In this document: positions 45,504 to 54,202 of the stretch, piece by piece
How the letters are laid out: each line of letters begins with the position of its first letter
How positions within the stretch are numbered: position 1 is the stretch's first letter
Assembly (NCBI RefSeq): GCF_021919125.1
Contig: NZ_CP083439.1
Location: 1,736,001-1,800,000 of the forward strand
From: Clavibacter sp. A6099
Lineage (GTDB): Bacteria; Actinomycetota; Actinomycetes; Actinomycetales; Microbacteriaceae
Reading direction: 5' to 3'
DNA: 64,000 nucleotides
Program-made: the position numbers and the translations under genes
Notes under the pieces: generated by a model
The model's database searches: none
What the model was told of the DNA's origin: nothing
The model's input: only the letters and a program-made list of their open reading frames with translations

Positions 45504-46331
45504 GTGATCCACACCCTCGCCGACGTCGTCCGTGTCGTCGAGGACGCGTGGCCGCCCGCCGGCGCATCGGACTGGGACGCCTCGGGGCTCATCTCGGGGG
45601 ATCCGAGTGGGCAGGTCCGCCGCATCCACCTCGCCGTCGACGCCGTGCGCGCGACCGTGGACGAGGCTGTCGCCGCCGACGCCGACCTGCTGCTCGTCCA
45701 CCACCCCCTGCTCCTCCGCAGCGTCACCACGATCGCCGAGACCGGCTACAAGGGCGCGCTCCTCGCCGACCTGATCCGCGCCGGCTGCGCGCTGCACGCC
45801 TCGCACACCACCGCCGACGTCGTCGAGGACGGCACCTCGGGACGGCTCGCGGCGCTCCTCGGCCTGGTGCCCGAGACCATCCGTCCGATCGACGCCGCCC
45901 CGGGCGGCGTGCGCGGCATCGGCCGCGTCGGCGACCTGCCCGCGCCGACGACGCTCGGCCGCCTCGCGGGGGAGCTCGCCCGCATCCTGCCGCCCACGGC
46001 GACGGGGATCCGCGTCGCCGGCCCCTACGACGCGCCCGTCACCCGCGTCGCCCTCTGCGGCGGAGCCGGGGACTCCCTGCTCGGCGCACCCGACGTGGTC
46101 GCCGCCGACGTCTACGTCACCTCGGACCTGCGCCACCACCCGGCCAGCGAGGCGCGCGAGTCAGCGGCCCTCCGCGGCGGCACGCCGTACCTCGTCGACA
46201 CGTCCCACTGGGCGAGCGAGTGGCTGTGGCTCGACCAGGCCGCCGACACGCTGCGATCGGCGCTCCCGGACGTCGAGGTCACCGTCAGCGACATCCGCAC
46301 CGACCCCTGGGACTTCGCCGTCACGCAATGA
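45504..46331 (+). CDS. Nif3-like dinuclear metal centre protein (YqfO/YbgI family)
   Basis: A 275-residue protein of the Nif3 family, hexameric with a two-metal site in known structures. Ligand motifs are VHHP (His66, His67), HASHTTAD around His101 and Asp105, and the C-terminal DTSHWASEW with the last His and Glu. The N-terminal DWDASGLISGDP is the family start (usually W-D-N-x-G-L). Function is not firmly established; GTP cyclohydrolase I-like folate links have been proposed. The GTG start is preceded by TACGAT with a six-base gap. The usual partner, a zinc-ribbon coiled-coil protein, follows. Confidence 0.9.
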   Translation: MIHTLADVVRVVEDAWPPAGASDWDASGLISGDPSGQVRRIHLAVDAVRATVDEAVAADADLLLVHHPLLLRSVTTIAETGYKGALLADLIRAGCALHASHTTADVVEDGTSGRLAALLGLVPETIRPIDAAPGGVRGIGRVGDLPAPTTLGRLAGELARILPPTATGIRVAGPYDAPVTRVALCGGAGDSLLGAPDVVAADVYVTSDLRHHPASEARESAALRGGTPYLVDTSHWASEWLWLDQAADTLRSALPDVEVTVSDIRTDPWDFAVTQ

Positions 46332-46420
46332 CCGGCCGCCGCGCGGTCGGGCCCGCGCATCCACGACACGCACCGCGTGCCCGCCTCCCGCAGGCGGAGC
46401 CGCACCACGAGAGGGAGAGC

Positions 46421-47155
46421 ATGAAAGCCGATCCGAGCATCCAGAAGGAGCTCCTCGACCTGCAGGAGATCGACACCCGGCTCACCCACCTCACGCGGCA
46501 GCTGGCGCAGCTCCCGCAGCTGAAGGAGATCGACGCGCTGCAGCGGGAGATGGAGCTCGTCCGCCGCCGGCTCGGCGAGCGGACCGGCGTGGTGGAGGAC
46601 GCCCAGACCGAGCTCTCGCGCATCGAGTCCGACGTGGCGGTCGTGCAGGCGCGGATGGACCGCGACCGCAGCCGCATCGAGGCGGGCGGGAGCTCGAAGG
46701 ACGTCCAGGCGCTCGAGCGCGAGCTCGAGTCGCTGCTGCGTCGCCGCGACAACCTCGAGGAGGTCGAGCTCGAGGTGATGCAGCGGCTCGAGGAGGCGCA
46801 GGCCGCGCAGGCCGAGGTCGTGGTCGAACGCGACGCCCTCGCCGAGCGCCTCGCCGCCGTGGAGGCCGAGCGCGACGCCGCGGCCGTGGATCTGCGCGTG
46901 CAGGCCGAGCAGGCGCGCAGGGACCGCGACGCGCTCGCCACGCGCTTCCCCGATGACCTCCTCGGGCTGTACGAGAAGCAGCGCGCCAGATACGGCGTCG
47001 GCGCCGCGATGCTGCACCGCGGCATCTCGCTCGGCAGCAACATCGCCCTCCACCAGAGCGATCTCGACGCGCTCCGCAAGCGCGCGCCCGACGACGTGGT
47101 CATCGACCCCGAGAGCAACGCCATCCTCGTGCGCACGGACGAGTCCGGCCTCTAG
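46421..47155 (+). CDS. Coiled-coil protein of the C4-zinc-ribbon family, with the cysteines lost
   Basis: A 244-residue protein. Residues 8-175 form a long heptad-rich coiled coil (LLDLQEIDTRLTHLTRQLAQ through EQARRDRDALATRFP). The C-terminal domain aligns with the zf-RING_7 zinc ribbon that normally carries two CxxC pairs. Here the positions read MLHRGISLGSNIAL and VIDPESNAILVRTDESGL, with no Cys in the whole protein, so metal binding is lost while the family's ILVRT.ESGL ending is kept. The Nif3-family gene upstream is its usual neighbour. GAGGGAGA precedes the ATG. Function is unknown; a nucleic-acid role has been suggested for the family. Confidence 0.87.
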   Translation: MKADPSIQKELLDLQEIDTRLTHLTRQLAQLPQLKEIDALQREMELVRRRLGERTGVVEDAQTELSRIESDVAVVQARMDRDRSRIEAGGSSKDVQALERELESLLRRRDNLEEVELEVMQRLEEAQAAQAEVVVERDALAERLAAVEAERDAAAVDLRVQAEQARRDRDALATRFPDDLLGLYEKQRARYGVGAAMLHRGISLGSNIALHQSDLDALRKRAPDDVVIDPESNAILVRTDESGL

Positions 47156-47181
47156 CGGGAGGACCGGCAGGGCGCCTGCCC

Positions 47182-47187
47182 TAGACT
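47182..47187 (+). promoter_or_regulatory. -10 element of rnpB
   Basis: TAGACT ends seven bases before the first base of the mature RNase P RNA (47195). It gives rnpB its own promoter, separate from the coiled-coil gene that ends at 47155. Confidence 0.65.
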
Positions 47188-47194
47188 CGTCCCC

Positions 47195-47582
47195 GCGGAT
47201 GGGTCGGCAAGACGGTCGCGCCGCGGAGGAACCCGAGAGGGGGAGACCGCGTCGAGGAACGTCCGGGCTCCGTAGAGCAGGGCGGTGGGTAACACCCACC
47301 CGGGGCGACCCGCGAGACAGTGCAACAGAGAGCAGACCGCCCGTCGCGCGAGCGGCGGGTGAGGGTGAAACGGCGGTGTAAGAGACCACCAGCGGCCCGA
47401 GTGATCGGGTCGGCTATGCAAACCTCGCCCGGAGCAAGGTCGAACAGGGGACGCACAGGCTGCTCGTCCAGTCCCCGGGTAGACCGCTGGAGGGCTGCGG
47501 TGACGCAGCTCCGAGATAGATGGCCGTCCATGGTGCCGCGAGGCACCGGGACAGAACCCGGCGTATCAGCCGGCCCATCCGC
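47195..47582 (+). ncRNA. rnpB: RNase P RNA, type A
   Basis: The catalytic RNA that trims the 5' ends of tRNAs. Conserved core: GAGGAACGTCCGGGCTCC near 47251-47272 (P3/P4 strand and CR I) and ACAGAGAGCAGACCGCC near 47325-47343, plus GGTGAGGGTGAAACGG and the terminal P4 strand. The ends are set by helix P1, which pairs GCGGATGGGTCGGC (47195-47208) with GCCGGCCCATCCGC (47569-47582), one G-U pair. About 388 bases, normal for actinobacteria. Confidence 0.96.
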
Positions 47583-47586
47583 ACCA

Positions 47587-47638
47587 CGCACGACGGAGCG
47601 GCCGGATCCCCTCGGGGGTCCGGCCGCTCCGTCGTGCG
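47587..47638. terminator. Bidirectional terminator of rnpB and ppgK
   Basis: A perfect 20-base stem (47587-47606 with 47619-47638) with a 12-base loop. It starts five bases after the RNase P RNA end and lies 13 bases from the ppgK stop on the other strand. No U tract is present. Confidence 0.8.
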
Positions 47639-47650
47639 GTGCCAGGGCGC

Positions 47651-48472
47651 TCAGTCCTCGGGCTTCGTCTTGTCGACGAGGTCGGCCGCGGGCGCGTGCG
47701 TGCTCGCGCCGACCGCGTGCGCGGCGAGGGCCGCGGCGCCCATGATGCCCGCGTTGTTCCGCAGCTCCGCCGGCACGATCGGGGTGCGCAGCCGCAGCAG
47801 CGGCAGGAAGTGCTTGTGGTTCTTGGACACCCCGCCCCCGACGATGAACAGCTCCGGCCACATAAGCTTCTCAAGCTGGCCGTAGTACACCTGCAGCCGG
47901 GCGGCCCAGCGCTTCCAGTTGAGGTGCGCGCGCTCCTTGGCCGCGTACGAGGCGCGGCGCTCGAAGTCGCGGCGGCCCGCGACGTCCATGTGGCCGAGCT
48001 CGGCGTTCGGGATGAGGACGCCGTCGTGGATCAGGGCCGTCCCGATGCCCGTGCCGAGCGTGGTCATGATGACGAGACCGCGCACGTCCTTTGCCGCGCC
48101 GTAGCGGGCCTCGGCGTAGCCGGCGGCGTCCGCGTCGTTGACGAACGTGATCTCGAGGCCCAGGCGCTCCTCGAACAGCTTCTCGGCCTCGAGGCCGATC
48201 CAGGTGGGGGAGACGTTGGCGGCCGACATGGTCGTGCCGTGCACGATCGCGGCGGGGAAGCAGACTCCGAGGGGCGTGCCGGCGGGGACCTCGCCGAGCG
48301 CGTCGATGATCTGCTTCACGGTCGCCACGATGTCCTCGGGCTCGCCGCCCTGCGGCGTCGGCAGCTTCACGCGCTCGCTCTTCAGCTCGCCGGTCGCGAC
48401 GTCCACGATGGCGCCCTTGATGCCGGTCCCGCCGATGTCGATGCCGATTGCGGTCGTCGCGTCCTCGCTCAT
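47651..48472 (-). CDS. ppgK: Polyphosphate glucokinase
   Basis: Phosphorylates glucose using polyphosphate or ATP; 273 residues of the ROK family. The phosphate-binding loop GIDIGGTGIKGAIVD is at residues 8-22. The motif MTTLGTGIGTALIHDGVLIP, then AELGHMDVAGR, is specific for the polyphosphate glucokinase branch. ELFIVGGGVSKNHKHFLP follows near residue 212. It acts in the cytosol to supply glucose-6-phosphate. The minus-strand transcript ends at the hairpin shared with rnpB. Confidence 0.94.
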   Translation of the reverse strand: MSEDATTAIGIDIGGTGIKGAIVDVATGELKSERVKLPTPQGGEPEDIVATVKQIIDALGEVPAGTPLGVCFPAAIVHGTTMSAANVSPTWIGLEAEKLFEERLGLEITFVNDADAAGYAEARYGAAKDVRGLVIMTTLGTGIGTALIHDGVLIPNAELGHMDVAGRRDFERRASYAAKERAHLNWKRWAARLQVYYGQLEKLMWPELFIVGGGVSKNHKHFLPLLRLRTPIVPAELRNNAGIMGAAALAAHAVGASTHAPAADLVDKTKPED

Positions 48473-48546
48473 GGAAGCGACCCTACCGGCTCGCCCGACC
48501 CCGTCCGGCCGTCGCGCGCGGTGCGGACGGGCCTAGCATCGGCAGC

Positions 48547-48729
48547 ATGAGCGACAGCGACGAGCAGTACTGGTACGACGACCGCACGGGCGAGGTGGAG
48601 AAGGGGATGCTGTCCCCGGCAGCGCATCGGATCGGCCCGTTCGCCTCGGCGGAGGAGGCGGCCAGGGCACCGCAGCGGCTGCGCGAGCGCGCCGAGCAGT
48701 GGGCGGCGGAGGACCGCGACGACGACTGA
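48547..48729 (+). CDS. Small SPOR-domain-like protein
   Basis: A 60-residue protein, MSDSDEQYWYDDRTGEVEKG, then GPFASAEEAARAPQRLRERA and an acidic tail. It matches small actinobacterial proteins often labelled SPOR domain-containing or wrongly as methionine aminopeptidase, commonly found near glnA2/panB. Function unknown. TAGCAT at 48534-48539 lies seven bases before the ATG, consistent with a leaderless transcript. Confidence 0.75.
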   Translation: MSDSDEQYWYDDRTGEVEKGMLSPAAHRIGPFASAEEAARAPQRLRERAEQWAAEDRDDD

Positions 48730-48738
48730 TTCCGCGGA

Positions 48739-49608
48739 TCAGTCGGAGTAGCTCTCCGCCTCGGCGGGGAACGCGCCGCTGACGACGTCGTCGCGGTAGC
48801 GCGTCGCCGCGTCCAGGAGCACCGCGCGCATGTCCGCGTAGCGCCGGACGAAGCGCGGCACGCGGCCGCTCGTGAGGCCGGCGAAGTCGGTCCAGACCAG
48901 GATCTGCCCGTCCGTGCCGTTCCCCGCTCCGATGCCGATGGTGGGGATGCGCAGCTCCTCGCTGACGCGCCGCGCGACCTGCTGGGGCACCATCTCGAGC
49001 ACCACGGCGAACGCGCCGGCGTCCTGGACGGCGCGCGCGTCGGCGAGGAGCGCCTCCGCGGCGTCCCCGCGACCCTGGATGATGTGACCGCCGAGGCCGT
49101 GCTCGCTCTGCGGCGTGAACCCGATGTGGCCCATCACGGGTATGCCGGAGCTCACGACCCGGCGGATCTGCTCCGCGCTGCGCACGCCGCCCTCGAGCTT
49201 CACGGCGTGGGCGCGGGCCTCCTTCATGAACCGCACCGACGTGGCGAGCGCCTGGTCGGGGCCGGACTCGTAGGACCCGAACGGCAGGTCGGCCACGACG
49301 AGCGCGCGGGCGGCCGAGGCGGCGACCGCGCGCGCCAACGGGATGAGCTCGTCCACCGTGACCGGGACGGTCGTGTCGTACCCGAGCACGGTGTTGCCGG
49401 CGGAGTCGCCGACGAGCAGGAAGTCAACGCCGGCCTCGTCGAACACGCCGGCCGTGAGCATGTCGTAGCTCGTGAGCCCCGTGATCTTGAGGCCCTGCTC
49501 CTTCGCCCGGGCGAAGTGCCGGATCCTGACCCTCTTCGGCGGTCCGGCGGGCTCGCTCGGGAGGCGGGCGGGATCGGACGGGGAGACGGCAGCGTCGGGG
49601 CTCTGCAT
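48739..49608 (-). CDS. panB: 3-Methyl-2-oxobutanoate hydroxymethyltransferase
   Basis: First enzyme of pantothenate synthesis, adding a hydroxymethyl group from methylene-tetrahydrofolate to ketoisovalerate; 289 residues. Conserved parts: [37 protein letters not shown] with the metal-binding Asp-Ser, [14 protein letters not shown] and [10 protein letters not shown]. The N-terminal 25 residues are an unconserved Pro-rich lead, so a later start is possible. It is divergent from glnA2, about 85 bases apart. Confidence 0.95.
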   Translation of the reverse strand: MQSPDAAVSPSDPARLPSEPAGPPKRVRIRHFARAKEQGLKITGLTSYDMLTAGVFDEAGVDFLLVGDSAGNTVLGYDTTVPVTVDELIPLARAVAASAARALVVADLPFGSYESGPDQALATSVRFMKEARAHAVKLEGGVRSAEQIRRVVSSGIPVMGHIGFTPQSEHGLGGHIIQGRGDAAEALLADARAVQDAGAFAVVLEMVPQQVARRVSEELRIPTIGIGAGNGTDGQILVWTDFAGLTSGRVPRFVRRYADMRAVLLDAATRYRDDVVSGAFPAEAESYSD

Positions 49609-49693
49609 GCCTCGGAGTCTACGGCCGGCCCCGCGCGCGCTCGGCCCGACCCCTGGTCAGCCGGTAGGTTGGACTCCGACGAGAGGGTGGTGG

Positions 49694-51031
49694 ATGGACA
49701 AGCAGCGTGACTTCGTCCTGCGGACGATCGAGGAGCGCGGGATCAAGTTCGTGCGCCTGTGGTTCACCGACGTGACCGGCACGCTGAAGTCGGTGGCGAT
49801 CGCCCCGGCCGAGGTCGAGGGGGCGTTCGCCGAGGGCCTCGGGTTCGACGGCTCGGCCATCGAGGGCCTCACCCGCTCGTACGAGGCCGACATGCTGGCC
49901 CACCCGGATCCGACGACGTTCCAGATCCTCCCGTGGCGCGGCGAGATCGACCCCACCGCGCGCATGTTCTGCGACATCTCGACGCCGGACGGGCAGCCCG
50001 CCATCGCGGATCCCCGCAACGTCCTCAAGCGCACGCTCGAGAAGGCGGCGGACCGCGGCTTCACCTTCTACACGCACCCCGAGATCGAGTTCTACCTCCT
50101 CAAGTCGAGCGAGTTCGGCGTCGACGGCCCCGAGCCGGTGGACGCGGCCGGCTACTTCGACAACGTCCCCGGCGGCACGGCGCACGACTTCCGCCGCCGC
50201 TCGGTGCGCATGCTCGAGGACCTCGGGATCTCGGTCGAGTTCAGCCACCACGAGGCGGGCCCCGGCCAGAACGAGATCGACCTCCGCTACGCGGACGCCC
50301 TCACCACGGCCGACAACATCATGACGTTCCGCACGGTCATCAAGGAGGTGGCGATCGAGCAGGGCGTCTACGCGACGTTCATGCCGAAGCCCCTCGCAGC
50401 GCACCCCGGCAGCGGGATGCACACGCACATGTCGCTCTTCGAGGGTGACGTCAACGCGTTCTACGCGTCCGGCGCCGAGTACCAGCTCTCCACCATCGGC
50501 CGCCAGTTCATCGCGGGCCTCCTCAAGCACGCCCCGGAGATCACGGCCGTCACGAACCAGTTCGTGAACTCGTACAAGCGCCTGTGGGGCGGCGGCGAGG
50601 CGCCGAGCTTCGTGACGTGGGGCCACAACAACCGCTCCGCGCTCGTGCGGGTGCCGCTGTACAAGCCCAACAAGGGCAACAGCTCCCGCGTCGAGTACCG
50701 CGCCATCGACTCCGCGGCGAACCCGTACCTCTCCTTCTCGCTCATGCTGGCCGCGGGCCTCAAGGGCATCGAGGAGGGCTACGAGCTGCCCGCCGAGGCG
50801 GAGGACAACGTGTGGACCCTGAGCGACGCCGAGCGCCGCGCCCTCGGGTACGCGCCGCTGCCGTCGAGCCTCGACCACGCGATCCAGCTCATGGAGCGCT
50901 CCGAGCTCGTCGCCGAGACGCTGGGGGAGCAGGTGTTCAACTACGTCCTGCTCAACAAGCGGCAGGAGTGGCGCGACTACCGCGCTCAGGTGACGCCGTA
51001 CGAGCTGCGCTCCAACCTCGAGATGCTCTGA
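49694..51031 (+). CDS. glnA2: Glutamine synthetase type I, GlnA2-type
   Basis: Member of the glutamine synthetase family, 445 residues, close to GlnA2 of Mycobacterium and Streptomyces. FVRLWFTDVTGTLKSVAIAP, EGLGFDGSAIEG, FSHHEAGPGQNEIDLRYADA and the ATP-site MPKPLAAHPGSGMHTH are intact. The adenylylation Tyr loop of GlnA1 is absent (the segment reads GYELPAEAEDNVW), so GlnE should not control it. It probably makes glutamine or acts on a related amine or amide. GAGAGGGTGG precedes the ATG. The glnE gene begins 58 bases after its stop. Confidence 0.93.
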   Translation: MDKQRDFVLRTIEERGIKFVRLWFTDVTGTLKSVAIAPAEVEGAFAEGLGFDGSAIEGLTRSYEADMLAHPDPTTFQILPWRGEIDPTARMFCDISTPDGQPAIADPRNVLKRTLEKAADRGFTFYTHPEIEFYLLKSSEFGVDGPEPVDAAGYFDNVPGGTAHDFRRRSVRMLEDLGISVEFSHHEAGPGQNEIDLRYADALTTADNIMTFRTVIKEVAIEQGVYATFMPKPLAAHPGSGMHTHMSLFEGDVNAFYASGAEYQLSTIGRQFIAGLLKHAPEITAVTNQFVNSYKRLWGGGEAPSFVTWGHNNRSALVRVPLYKPNKGNSSRVEYRAIDSAANPYLSFSLMLAAGLKGIEEGYELPAEAEDNVWTLSDAERRALGYAPLPSSLDHAIQLMERSELVAETLGEQVFNYVLLNKRQEWRDYRAQVTPYELRSNLEML

Positions 51032-51089
51032 TCCGGATCCCCGCCAGGAGCATCACGACCGACATCCGACGACGAGGCCGGAGCGAGCC

Positions 51090-54000
51090 ATGAGACGTGG
51101 GCAGACGCTGCTCGGCGCCCTCGCGCGCGCGGGCTTCGCACGTCTCAGCGAGGTCGGCGAGGCCCTCGAGGAGGCCGCGGAGCTGTCCGGATGGGCCGAG
51201 GCAGAACTCGTGGAGGCGCTGCACTCCAGCGCGGACCCGGACGGGGCGCTCGATGCCCTCGTCCGACTGCTCCGCGAGGACCCCGAGCGCACGCGCGCCG
51301 TCCTCGCCGACCCCGACGCCCGCCACCGGCTGGCGCGGGTGCTCGGTTCGTCGCGCGGCCTCGCCGAGTTCCTCACACGCCACACGGACGAGCTCGAGGC
51401 TTTCGCCCGTCCGCTGGAGGGCATGCCCACGCCGGCCGACGTCCGCACCTGCATGCTGGGGTCGGTCCACGCGGTCGACGGCGTGGCGGGGATCACCGGC
51501 ACGCCCGCGCGGACGGCCCTGCGGATCCGCTACCGCGCGCTCGTGGCGCGCGTCGCGGCGTGGGACCTCGTGCACCCCGATCCGCTCGCGGCCGTGCGAC
51601 CCGTGACCGCCGCCCTGGCAGACCTCGCCGGCGCGGCCCTCGAGGCGTCGCTCGCCGTCGCCCGGGCGGAGCTGTCCGCGCCCGGCAGCTTCGGCCGCGC
51701 GCGACCCGAGGAGATCGCCGCGACGCGCCTCGCCGTCATCGGCATGGGCAAGGCCGGCGCCCGCGAGCTCAACTACGTCAGCGACGTCGACGTCATCTTC
51801 GTGGCCGAGGCGGCGACCGACGCGGACGGCCGGACGGTGATCGAGCCGTCCCGCGCGGTCGAGCTCGCGACGCGCCTGGCCGTGCTGACCATGCGCGGCA
51901 TCGACGAGCACGAGATCGAGCCGGCCCTCTGGGAGGTCGACGCCAACCTCCGCCCCGAGGGGAAGGCCGGCGCGCTCGTCCGCACGCTCGACTCGCATCT
52001 CGCGTACTACGAACGATGGGCGAAGGACTGGGAGTTCCAGGCGCTGCTCAAGGCCCGGCCCCTGGCCGGCGACGCCGAGCTGGGGGAGCGGTATGCCGAC
52101 GCGGTCGCGCCGCTGGTCTGGTCGAGCGCCTCCCGGGAGGGATTCGTGGGACAGGTCCAGCGCATGCGCACGCGCGTCACCGACAACATCCCCGCCGACC
52201 AGCTGCACCAGCAGATCAAGCTCGGGCCGGGCGGGATCCGCGACATCGAGTTCACGGTGCAGCTCCTCCAGCTCGTGCACGGCCAGGGCGACGAGGCCGT
52301 CCGGGACCGCAGCACGCTCGCGGCGCTGGTGGCCCTCGCGGACGCCGGCTACATCGGGCGCACGGAGGCCGGCGAGTTCGCGAAGGACTACCGCTACCTC
52401 CGCCTCCTCGAGCACCGGCTGCAGCTGGAGCAGCTGCGGCGCACGCACCTCATGCCCACGGACGAGGAGCGGTTGCGGATACTCGCGCGCAGCACCGGCC
52501 TGGACGGCCGCGCGGAGGAGCTCACGGCCCGGTGGACCGCCACGAAGACCGCCGTCCGCACGCTGCACGAGCGCCTCTTCTACCGGCCCCTCCTCGCGGC
52601 GGTCGCGTCGCTGCCCGAGGAGTCGCTCGCGCTCACCAGCGACCAGGCCGCCGCCCGTCTGTCCGCCATCGGATTCGTCGACGCGCGCGGGGCGCTCGCG
52701 CACATCCGCGCGCTGACGCAGGGGGTGTCGCGCAGCTCCGCCATCCAGCGCCACCTGCTCCCCGTGCTCCTGCAGTGGTTCGCCGACGGCCCGGATCCCG
52801 ACCACGGCCTGCTCGCGTTCCGCCGGCTCAGCGAGGCGCTGGGGGAGTCGAACTGGTTCCTCCGGATGCTCCGGGACTCGGCCGGTGCCGCGCAGCGCCT
52901 CGCGCAGGTGCTCTCGGGATCCCGCTTCGTGTCGGAGCTGCTGGACCGCGTGCCCGAGACCGCCGCGTGGCTCGCGCGCGACGAGGACCTGCGCCCGCGC
53001 ACCTGGAAGGCCCTCGAGGAGGAGGCCGTCGCCACGGTGAACCGGCATCCCACACCCGATGCCGCTGCGGCCGCGTTGCGCACCCTCCGCCGCCGCGAGG
53101 TCCTCCGCCTCGCCATCGGCGCGATCGTGGGCGTCACGCACGTCGAGACGCTCGGACCGTCCCTGGCCGACATCACTACGGCGACCCTCCGGGGGGTCAT
53201 GCGCGCCATCCGCCGCGAGGACGGTCCCTGGCCAGAGTTCGCCGTGGTCGCGATGGGCCGATACGGCGGCGCGGAGCTCGGCTTCGGTTCCGACGCCGAC
53301 GTCATGTACGTGTTCCGCCCGATCGCCGGCATGGATCCCGAGCTGGCCCAACGCCGCGCCCAGCTCATCGTCTCCGAGCTGACGCGCCTCACGGAGGACT
53401 CCCGCCTCCCGCTCGACCTCGACACCGGCCTGCGGCCCGAGGGACGCAACGGGCCCGTTGTGCGCTCGTTCGCGTCCTACCGCGCCTACTACGAGCGATG
53501 GTCCCTCACGTGGGAGGCGCAGGCGCTGCTCCGCGCACGCGGCGTCGTCGGCGACAGCGGCCTCATCGCCGACTTCACATCCCTCGCCGACCGCATCCGC
53601 TACCCGGAGGCCATCGGCGACTCGGACGTGCGCGAGATCAAGCGCATCAAGGCGCGCGTGGAGAACGAGCGGCTCCCGCAGGGTGCGGATCCCACGCGGC
53701 ACCTGAAGCTCGGCCGCGGATCGCTCAGCGACGTGGAGTGGCTGGTGCAGCTGATCCAGCTGCAGCACGCGCACGCGCATCCCGCCCTGCGCACGCCGAC
53801 CACCCTCGGGGCGCTCGACGCCGCCGTGGAGGCGCACCTCGTGGCCGAGGACGACGCGGCGCGTCTGCGGGACGCCTGGCTCCTCGCGTCGCGGGTGCGC
53901 TCCGCGATGACGCTCTGGACGAATCGCACGGCCGACGTCCTGCCCGCGGAGCGCGCCGCGCTCGACGCCATCGCGAGGCTCCTCGAGTACCCGCCCGGAT

Positions 54001-54110
54001 CCGCGTCCGTGCTCGAGGAGGAGTACCTCGGCGTCACGCGCCGCTCCCGTGCCGTCTTCGAGCGCCTGTTCTACGGGGTCGACGATCAGCCGGATCCGCG
54101 CGGCGCCTGA
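51090..54110 (+). CDS. glnE: Glutamine synthetase adenylyltransferase/deadenylase
   Basis: Bifunctional regulator of glutamine synthetase, 1006 residues. It contains two nucleotidyltransferase domains: GMGKAGARELNYVSDVDVIF near residue 218 (deadenylylase half) and AMGRYGGAELGFGSDADVMY near 721 (adenylylase half). Both keep the G-x-G-x-x-G..E-L..SD-x-D active-site pattern, though the first has GAREL for GGxEL. Helical GlnE segments lie after each (FYRPLLAAVASL near residue 500; VEWLVQLIQLQ near 885). Its target is GlnA1, encoded convergently at 54203. Confidence 0.95.
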   Translation: MRRGQTLLGALARAGFARLSEVGEALEEAAELSGWAEAELVEALHSSADPDGALDALVRLLREDPERTRAVLADPDARHRLARVLGSSRGLAEFLTRHTDELEAFARPLEGMPTPADVRTCMLGSVHAVDGVAGITGTPARTALRIRYRALVARVAAWDLVHPDPLAAVRPVTAALADLAGAALEASLAVARAELSAPGSFGRARPEEIAATRLAVIGMGKAGARELNYVSDVDVIFVAEAATDADGRTVIEPSRAVELATRLAVLTMRGIDEHEIEPALWEVDANLRPEGKAGALVRTLDSHLAYYERWAKDWEFQALLKARPLAGDAELGERYADAVAPLVWSSASREGFVGQVQRMRTRVTDNIPADQLHQQIKLGPGGIRDIEFTVQLLQLVHGQGDEAVRDRSTLAALVALADAGYIGRTEAGEFAKDYRYLRLLEHRLQLEQLRRTHLMPTDEERLRILARSTGLDGRAEELTARWTATKTAVRTLHERLFYRPLLAAVASLPEESLALTSDQAAARLSAIGFVDARGALAHIRALTQGVSRSSAIQRHLLPVLLQWFADGPDPDHGLLAFRRLSEALGESNWFLRMLRDSAGAAQRLAQVLSGSRFVSELLDRVPETAAWLARDEDLRPRTWKALEEEAVATVNRHPTPDAAAAALRTLRRREVLRLAIGAIVGVTHVETLGPSLADITTATLRGVMRAIRREDGPWPEFAVVAMGRYGGAELGFGSDADVMYVFRPIAGMDPELAQRRAQLIVSELTRLTEDSRLPLDLDTGLRPEGRNGPVVRSFASYRAYYERWSLTWEAQALLRARGVVGDSGLIADFTSLADRIRYPEAIGDSDVREIKRIKARVENERLPQGADPTRHLKLGRGSLSDVEWLVQLIQLQHAHAHPALRTPTTLGALDAAVEAHLVAEDDAARLRDAWLLASRVRSAMTLWTNRTADVLPAERAALDAIARLLEYPPGSASVLEEEYLGVTRRSRAVFERLFYGVDDQPDPRGA

Positions 54111-54137
54111 CGCCCTCGGATCCTCTTCACCGACGAC

Positions 54138-54171
54138 GACGGGCCGCCCTCCCGGAGGAGGACGGCCCGTC
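54138..54171. terminator. Bidirectional hairpin between glnE and glnA1
   Basis: A 15-base stem with one C-A mismatch (54138-54152 with 54157-54171) and loop CGGA, located between the convergent stops at 54110 and 54203. No U tract. Confidence 0.7.
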
Positions 54172-54202
54172 CATCACGCACCCGATGCGGGTGCCGACCG
54201 GA

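Noticed and set aside
47195-47582. Open frames inside the RNase P RNA
   Set aside because: The region is fully explained by conserved rnpB core and P1 pairing.
50952-53837. Very long open frame antisense to glnA2/glnE
   Set aside because: It is the complement of strongly conserved coding sequence; strong G/C at third positions removes stops from other frames. Its translation is Arg/Gly/Ala/Val-rich without any family motif.
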